NCBI GenBank assembly: GCA_963678675.1
Contig: OY783200.1
Span: 24,380,190-24,444,189 of the forward strand
DNA: 64,000 bases
From: Xiphydria camelus
Lineage: Eukaryota; Arthropoda; Insecta; Hymenoptera; Xiphydriidae
Direction of reading: 5' to 3'
A program made the position numbers and the translations under genes. Shown piece by piece: positions 58,809 through 64,000 of this stretch. Every line of letters starts with the position of its first letter. The stretch's first letter is position 1. The notes under the pieces were generated by a model, which worked only from the letters and a program-made list of their open reading frames with translations, searched no databases and had not been told where the DNA came from.

Positions 58809-61800
58809 ACTGTGATTTCGCCGAATTGTAATGTTAAAGATGCGGAGGAAGAGGATTAAAGTTAGGTATTCCTTCGATCGATTGATATGTCCAGAGGAAG
58901 CTTCGCAAAGGGCGAGAGTTATCGGCGAGGAGTCTTCGGGTCTTCTTCGTCGCGGGGCGTTTCCTTTCGAAGTTTCCCGGAAAACTCGAGCAACTCGTTC
59001 ATTTTTTTTTTATTAGCGTAGCATTTCGATAGTACTTAAACATATCGCGCAGCCGGTTCTCGGATGTATTTTCTTCTCCCCTTGCGTTTTTTTTCGCACT
59101 TTTATCGTTCACGAGCAGCGTTCCGTTGCGCACGGCAACGATTGGCATAACGTGGCGTCGCGCTTTACAAGCATAATATTTGGGTCGATTCTGTAGCGCC
59201 TTTACAGAGACAATTTTACGAGAGCGCGACGCCGCTGGAGACTTCCCTCTTTTACATTTACTCACTTGCTCACTTGTCGACCGAACGACTTTACCAAAAA
59301 AGAATGTATTTTTAAACGTTGATGTTTGATACAATTTTATGCTTTATGTACAACGTGTACCTGTCGCTTCCGCGAAAGGAGGGGCATGCGAGGTACGCTA
59401 CGGCGGCGGCGAACCAGTGTCCATAGATCCCTAGAGATCCTATTGTTGGTTGGGTGGTGCGCGGTCGCCTAATCGATCGTCGATCGCAGATTCCCCGTTT
59501 GTTTTGTCCCGACGATTCTTTTACGCGCGAACAATTACGGTCCGTTTGCTTTCTTTTACCCCTGATCGACGCTCTCGATCGATATCGAAGTGAAATCCCT
59601 CCCTCCGGATCTTTTGTCCCCGATAAAATCCCCTCCGCGATCCCGGGCGACCGACCACACTCCCTCAGTTGATAATGCGCCGAGTTATTTATTATTATTA
59701 AAGATTATTAAGGATGAATTACGCGGTTCCGAGGACGCGGAACTTTTTTTGTGTGATATTTAGTAATTTAACGGCGGGAGAACTTTGCACGAGCAAGGAA
59801 AGGTGGAATGAGAAATTGAGTTTGCGGAGTATTTAATCGGAACTTGGAAAAAAAGTTGGTTACTATTTATACGATGTCGGATGAATTGTTCTTTTTTTTT
59901 TCTGCGGGGAGAAAGACGCGTGGGAGAAAACGCACCGTGGAGAGTGGTGTCGCTCGTCACGAGTCGCGATTGTATTTGCGGAGAGGGCCACAATTCACTT
60001 CCGACCGGCTCCTATTTTTTGTTTTCTACCAGATGTGTACATATACCTTATATTTTAATAAATATTTTGAAACAAACATTACCACGCAGTTTGTACTATT
60101 TTTTCCCTTCGTCCTTTATCATTCTACTCGCGCGACTGCCGCCAAAGAAGATGGACCTGTCCGATTTCTCATATCGATTCCTGACAAGAACGAAGATAAA
60201 CGAACAATTTCCAATAACGTAACGATTAACTGAAGCGATAACTCTACTCGAAGATCGACTTCTTTGGCGCGCTGAGCGGTCGAAACTTTCAATTTGATCA
60301 TACAAATTAAATTAACACGATTCCTAGGGAGCGACATACCGAGAAGACCTTGAATTTTATCACACAAAATTATTCAATATATTGCAATAAAGCGCCGGAA
60401 GAAAACGTTGCATTCACTCGCAAAAGGGCGCGGGGGTGCGCGACACGCGAAGACACCCCGCTGCAGGAAATGGGAGAATCTAACGCTTGGTAAAAGTAAT
60501 TTATTCGTTTCATTAAAAACCTAGACGTTGGAATGCAACTCTACATATGTGACGGGTAATTGATAATATGTAAAACTACGTACTATGATATTATTTATAG
60601 TTATGCATTATGATTTCTCATTTACTCCCAATGCAATATATTATGTATATAATAGTAGAATAGTGATTAGTGTATAGGATAGTGATAGGGTTTAGACACT
60701 AATCGTGCCGCGGTGCTCGTGCGTTTCTTTATCTCTCTGTATACTCTCGTTATTATACTGCTTTATCACTTACATATCGTGACGCGGCGCGTTGCTCGCG
60801 CTGTTTCTTTAAACGTTCATTATTTCACTTTGATATCGATTCAATGACGTATTTACAAAAATGTACAAGACGATTCAATTCCGATCGGATCGTTTCGCGA
60901 ACCTGCGACGCGGGTGGCAGGCGCGTTTATATTATTTTATCTATAGTATCTACACGATTTCTTTTTGGGAGTGACAATTATATAAATCAATACTGCATTC
61001 GCCGGCAGTGTACAGCCTTCATTTTCTTATGAGAACCGAGATTATTTTCTTCTTTTTTTTTTCACGGGGAAACTCGTCAAACGCAAATTGGATGCGCTCG
61101 AAAATAAGACGCGCGACGGACAATTTGATTTTTTTTTCGGATATCGTCTTCGCCGCGACGCGATTCGCGGGCCGATCTGCGACCGGCGTTCACTGGTATA
61201 AAAGGGGGAGACTGCTCCCTCGCTTGTGGGGTACGGCAAACGGAAATACACGTCTTGTTAGAAAATGTAGGCACACCTGGATGTTCAGCGAAACGAAGGA
61301 TAATTATAGGAGCAACGACGAGGCGCGAACTCTCTGTCGCTTCTTTTATCCCGTCAGCTTTTGCTCGCACGGCGATGCTTCCACGACGCCAAAGAATCAG
61401 GTCTCGAATGAAACGCTCTACGCTTGGATTCAACGGAAAGAATTAAGCTTATCGAGAATTAAATTAAGAAAAAGAACCTTCGTGATATAGAGAACGATAA
61501 ATAGAAAACGAACAAATATAACCGGCAGAAAGGCGAACCGTGCGGGCAAATTCCGAGCATTTTCGGCGTCTAGAAAATTAAATAGTTTCCTCCTTCGATA
61601 TCTTCCTACTTTTATAGCGCCTAGAGATCCTTAATCTATTCGCCCGGCTACTTTTGAAACGTGCACGCGACTAAACGACGACTCCGCCTCTCGTGATCCT
61701 TTTCAGAAAGCGACAGCTTTCTACGTAGAGAAAATATAATTTACTTAATCACTAATCGCAATACTACTTCTCGTTCGCGCGTTCAATCCGTCCCTTTACT

Positions 61801-62798
61801 CTCTAAGCGTCGATCTTCGCGAGGGGTGCGAGTATATCTCTTCCGCGCTTCGATCGTCGACGATTTCCCGATGCGTACGTACTAAAAAATAAATAACAGC
61901 CTTGTCTCCAACGTGCGTAGCACACTGCTCTTCTTCTTCTTCTTCCTCCCTCGCAGTTCAGGCACGACGGAGTGCTACGGCAAGCGGTCGCCGGAATTTT
62001 CGATCTACGCGCTTCCAATCGATTGGTCGAAGTTTTGAACGAAACACTTATCCTCTTTCTTCGACGAGCCGAATGTTCTCTCCGCTCCGCATTAAAGGAA
62101 CAATAAATAAAGTAAAAAAAAAAAGCACTCAAAGGCAATCGAAACGCTTCCACGTCGTGGCGCGGGCGAGGAGCTTCGATGATCGTCGTTGTCGTCGATC
62201 CGAGCGACTTCGGGGAAGCCGGAGATCCGCGGGACGCTCTTTCGCGCACTCGGCGAACCACGCCGACTATTTACACGTAATGTACAGGAGAACCCGGGGT
62301 TCACACTAAAAGTCTCATCGGCAGCGGCGGTAAAGAGAGAGAAAGTCGATAGATATCTGTACAATAAATACACTTTCGTCTCCCGTGCAGAGTGCGCGCC
62401 TCTCTTCGCAAGAGGTGCGAGAATCGTATGTATGCGCGTTACGCGGGTAAAATAATTTGTACGATTCCATGGTGCATTTTCTTTTAGAATTAAACGATTC
62501 GCACTTGTGCGACCCTGGAGTTTCTTTCTCTTCCCCTCTCTCTTTTGCGTATTTTGCTCTCGGATGCTGTGGAAGGATTCGGCGAGGCGCGCGACGAATA
62601 TCGCGGGAAGAGCAGTCGCGAGTCCTTTGTACTTTTTTACGCTCCGCCTTCCCAAAGCGAACTCACGGGTCGCCGTCGATCGCGAGAGAGGAACGCGAAG
62701 CGCGTTCATCCTACTCGGGCGCCTCGAGGAATCGTTCGATCGCTCTCGAGGACGCCCGGATCCTTTCGATATTCCAAAATCGCTCGGAAGCTCGCGAT
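58809..62798. other. Convergent ZNF367/terminal gene interval
   Basis: No gene is supported in 4.0 kb; open frames lack domain resemblance. Probably 3' untranslated sequence of ZNF367 from the left (plus-strand AATAAA at 60057-60062 and 60386-60391) and of the minus-strand gene from the right. A minus-strand AATAAA near 59003 (plus-strand TTTTTATTAG) would give overlapping ends if used. Confidence 0.45.
60386..60391 (+). terminator. Polyadenylation signal AATAAA (candidate ZNF367 end)
   Basis: AATAAA in ATTGCAATAAAGCGCC, about 1.6 kb beyond the ZNF367 stop; a second AATAAA lies at 60057-60062. Assignment is positional. Confidence 0.4.
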
Positions 62799-64000
62799 TC
62801 ACGTCATCGCGCCGCCGGCAATGTGCTCCGTCGCTCTCACCACGGAATTCTCCTCGGAGCAGAGTCTCTTCGACTCCTTGGCGTGGTGCTGCGGTTGGCT
62901 CGAACTCGACGACTTCCTCTTGTGACTCGACGAGCGAGATTGACCGGAAGATCCGTCCTCTTTGTGTTTTCTGCTACTGGAGGACTTCTTGTGCCCCTCT
63001 TTGGCGTGATGAGAGTCTCGCCTCTTATCCGATCTCTTCTCGCCGCTTTCCGACTGCTCGGAGGACTTTGTCGAGGCTTCCGCGTTCGCCGGATCCTTCG
63101 GAATCTCCTCCTTGCCACTCCTTTCGGCCTCCTTGCCTTCGGAAACGCTTCCCTTGTTGCCGCAGGGACTGTGATGTCGGTATTTCTTGTATTCTCGGTG
63201 ATCCCTGTCCCTCCTGTCGCGGTCTCTCCTGTCCTTGTGTCGCTGTTCTCTGAGCTCGCGCTCCTCTCGATGCTTGCGCTCGCTCTCCGGCGATTTCGGG
63301 GAAGACTTTCCCTCGCTGACCTGCTTCTCGCTTTCCACGGGCGACGCGGCGGAGGCAGGATTCGACGCTTCGTTCTCTTCCGGATTGGTCGAGCGCGATC
63401 TCGGCGACGTTGCAGTCGCGGTCATGACTTCCTCGCCCTTATCACCCTTTGCTCTCTCCCGCGCTTCCTCCTCCGCCATCTCTATCAGAGCCTTTACCGC
63501 GTTTTCCGTAGCCAGTTCGAGCTTTCCCGTGAAAGCGGCGAGAGTCTCGCTTTCCAACAGCTGACAGAATCTCTCCACTTTCGCCCTATCGCTTTCGTAC
63601 TTTCTTTCGGCGATATCGAAGCTCTCGCGCTTGATCCTCTCCAGCATCTCCTTCGACGCTTCCGTCACGCCACTTCTCAAGGACTGACAAACCTCTTCGA
63701 CGTCGGTTTTCGACTTGTAGATCGCTATTTCTAACGCCTTGTCGACCACCTCCGTCGCGAAGGTCTTACCGATCGTCTGCCTCGCGGACAACAGCTCTTC
63801 GTCCAATGTAATCGCGGGTTCGAAAGTCTCCGCGGCGATCGTCGCGGTATTCTTTCCGATAAAATCTTTCTCCGCGACTTCGAGAGGCTTTATATCGGGC
63901 GGAAGCTTACCTTGCACCGTCGCGATCACTTCCGCAGGACTCGTGGCGCTCGTCTCCTTGTTAGGCGTGCCGCTGATGCTGGATCTACCGCTGCTGGTGG
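62799..64000 (-). CDS. Unidentified charged, Ser/Arg/Lys-rich protein, C-terminal part
   Basis: An open frame enters from the right edge with no intron visible and ends at a TGA at 62799-62801, giving about 400 C-terminal residues. The first part (DIKPLEVAEKDFIGKNTATI ... VVDKALEIAIYKSKTDVEEV ... IERIKRE-type ...YESDRAKVERFCQLLESETL) looks alpha-helical with regularly spaced charged and hydrophobic residues. The second part is low-complexity: Glu/Lys/Arg-rich with RHKDRRDRDRRDRDHREYKK, then Ser/Lys/His-rich runs ending ATEHIAGGAMT. The latter resembles SR-like or nuclear-speckle proteins. I do not recognise the family. Codon use is like the neighbouring genes and the frame is long, so I take it as real. 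The first codon is outside the window. Confidence 0.7.
   Translation of the reverse strand, partial: TSSGRSSISGTPNKETSATSPAEVIATVQGKLPPDIKPLEVAEKDFIGKNTATIAAETFEPAITLDEELLSARQTIGKTFATEVVDKALEIAIYKSKTDVEEVCQSLRSGVTEASKEMLERIKRESFDIAERKYESDRAKVERFCQLLESETLAAFTGKLELATENAVKALIEMAEEEARERAKGDKGEEVMTATATSPRSRSTNPEENEASNPASAASPVESEKQVSEGKSSPKSPESERKHREERELREQRHKDRRDRDRRDRDHREYKKYRHHSPCGNKGSVSEGKEAERSGKEEIPKDPANAEASTKSSEQSESGEKRSDKRRDSHHAKEGHKKSSSSRKHKEDGSSGQSRSSSHKRKSSSSSQPQHHAKESKRLCSEENSVVRATEHIAGGAMT

Noticed and set aside
1..64000. tRNA, snRNA or known microRNA genes
   Set aside because: I looked for tRNA A/B-box pairs and familiar insect microRNA seeds and saw none convincing; a covariance-model search would be decisive.

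Overview
The window is nuclear DNA of an insect, most likely a hymenopteran such as an ant. The evidence is multi-exon genes with GT-AG introns, single insect-type orthologues (plexin A, legless, vig2, IntS12), CpG-rich exons and promoters, and insect-type mariner- and Harbinger-like miniature transposons. There are no prokaryotic operons. The species call is inference.

Layout. Bases 1-12.9 kb hold no gene I can support and are dominated by repeats. At 1896-9580 lies a giant inverted repeat. Its outer arms are a minisatellite of TCAGATTTCTATACAGATTCCTA-type units with a 232-bp higher-order repeat. Its core is 20 plus 22 head-to-head GC-box units (GTGGGCGGGGCTAA), linked to the outer arms by identical CCTAAAC-rich spacers. 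A 211-bp mariner-like MITE abuts it (9594-9804), followed by a decayed ~41-bp minisatellite (about 10027-11620) interrupted by a 579-bp Harbinger-type element with TAA target duplications and a truncated nuclease-like ORF.

From 12.97 kb on the window is ordinary gene-dense DNA: DENND6 (+, Rab14-type GEF), ZRANB2 (+, splicing zinc finger), legless/BCL9 (-, Wnt co-activator), IntS12 (+, Integrator subunit with PHD finger), Plexin A (-, semaphorin receptor), vig2/SERBP1 (-, ribosome- and RNA-binding RGG protein), ZNF367 (+, zinc finger factor) and the 3' end of an unidentified charged, SR-like protein (-, runs off the right edge). legless/IntS12 and vig2/ZNF367 are divergent pairs with promoter-type sequence between them (CCAAT boxes, E2F-like and YY1/Pho-like motifs). 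ZRANB2/legless, IntS12/PlexA and ZNF367/the last gene are convergent with long 3' non-coding stretches. The genes are not an operon; apart from general nuclear RNA and transcription roles I see no shared pathway.

Exon limits were assigned by hand from reading frame, phase and splice consensus. In every multi-exon gene the phases close. The most unusual structure is the inverted-repeat element at 1896-9580. Its two arms differ by indels and base changes, which argues against a simple assembly mirror artefact.
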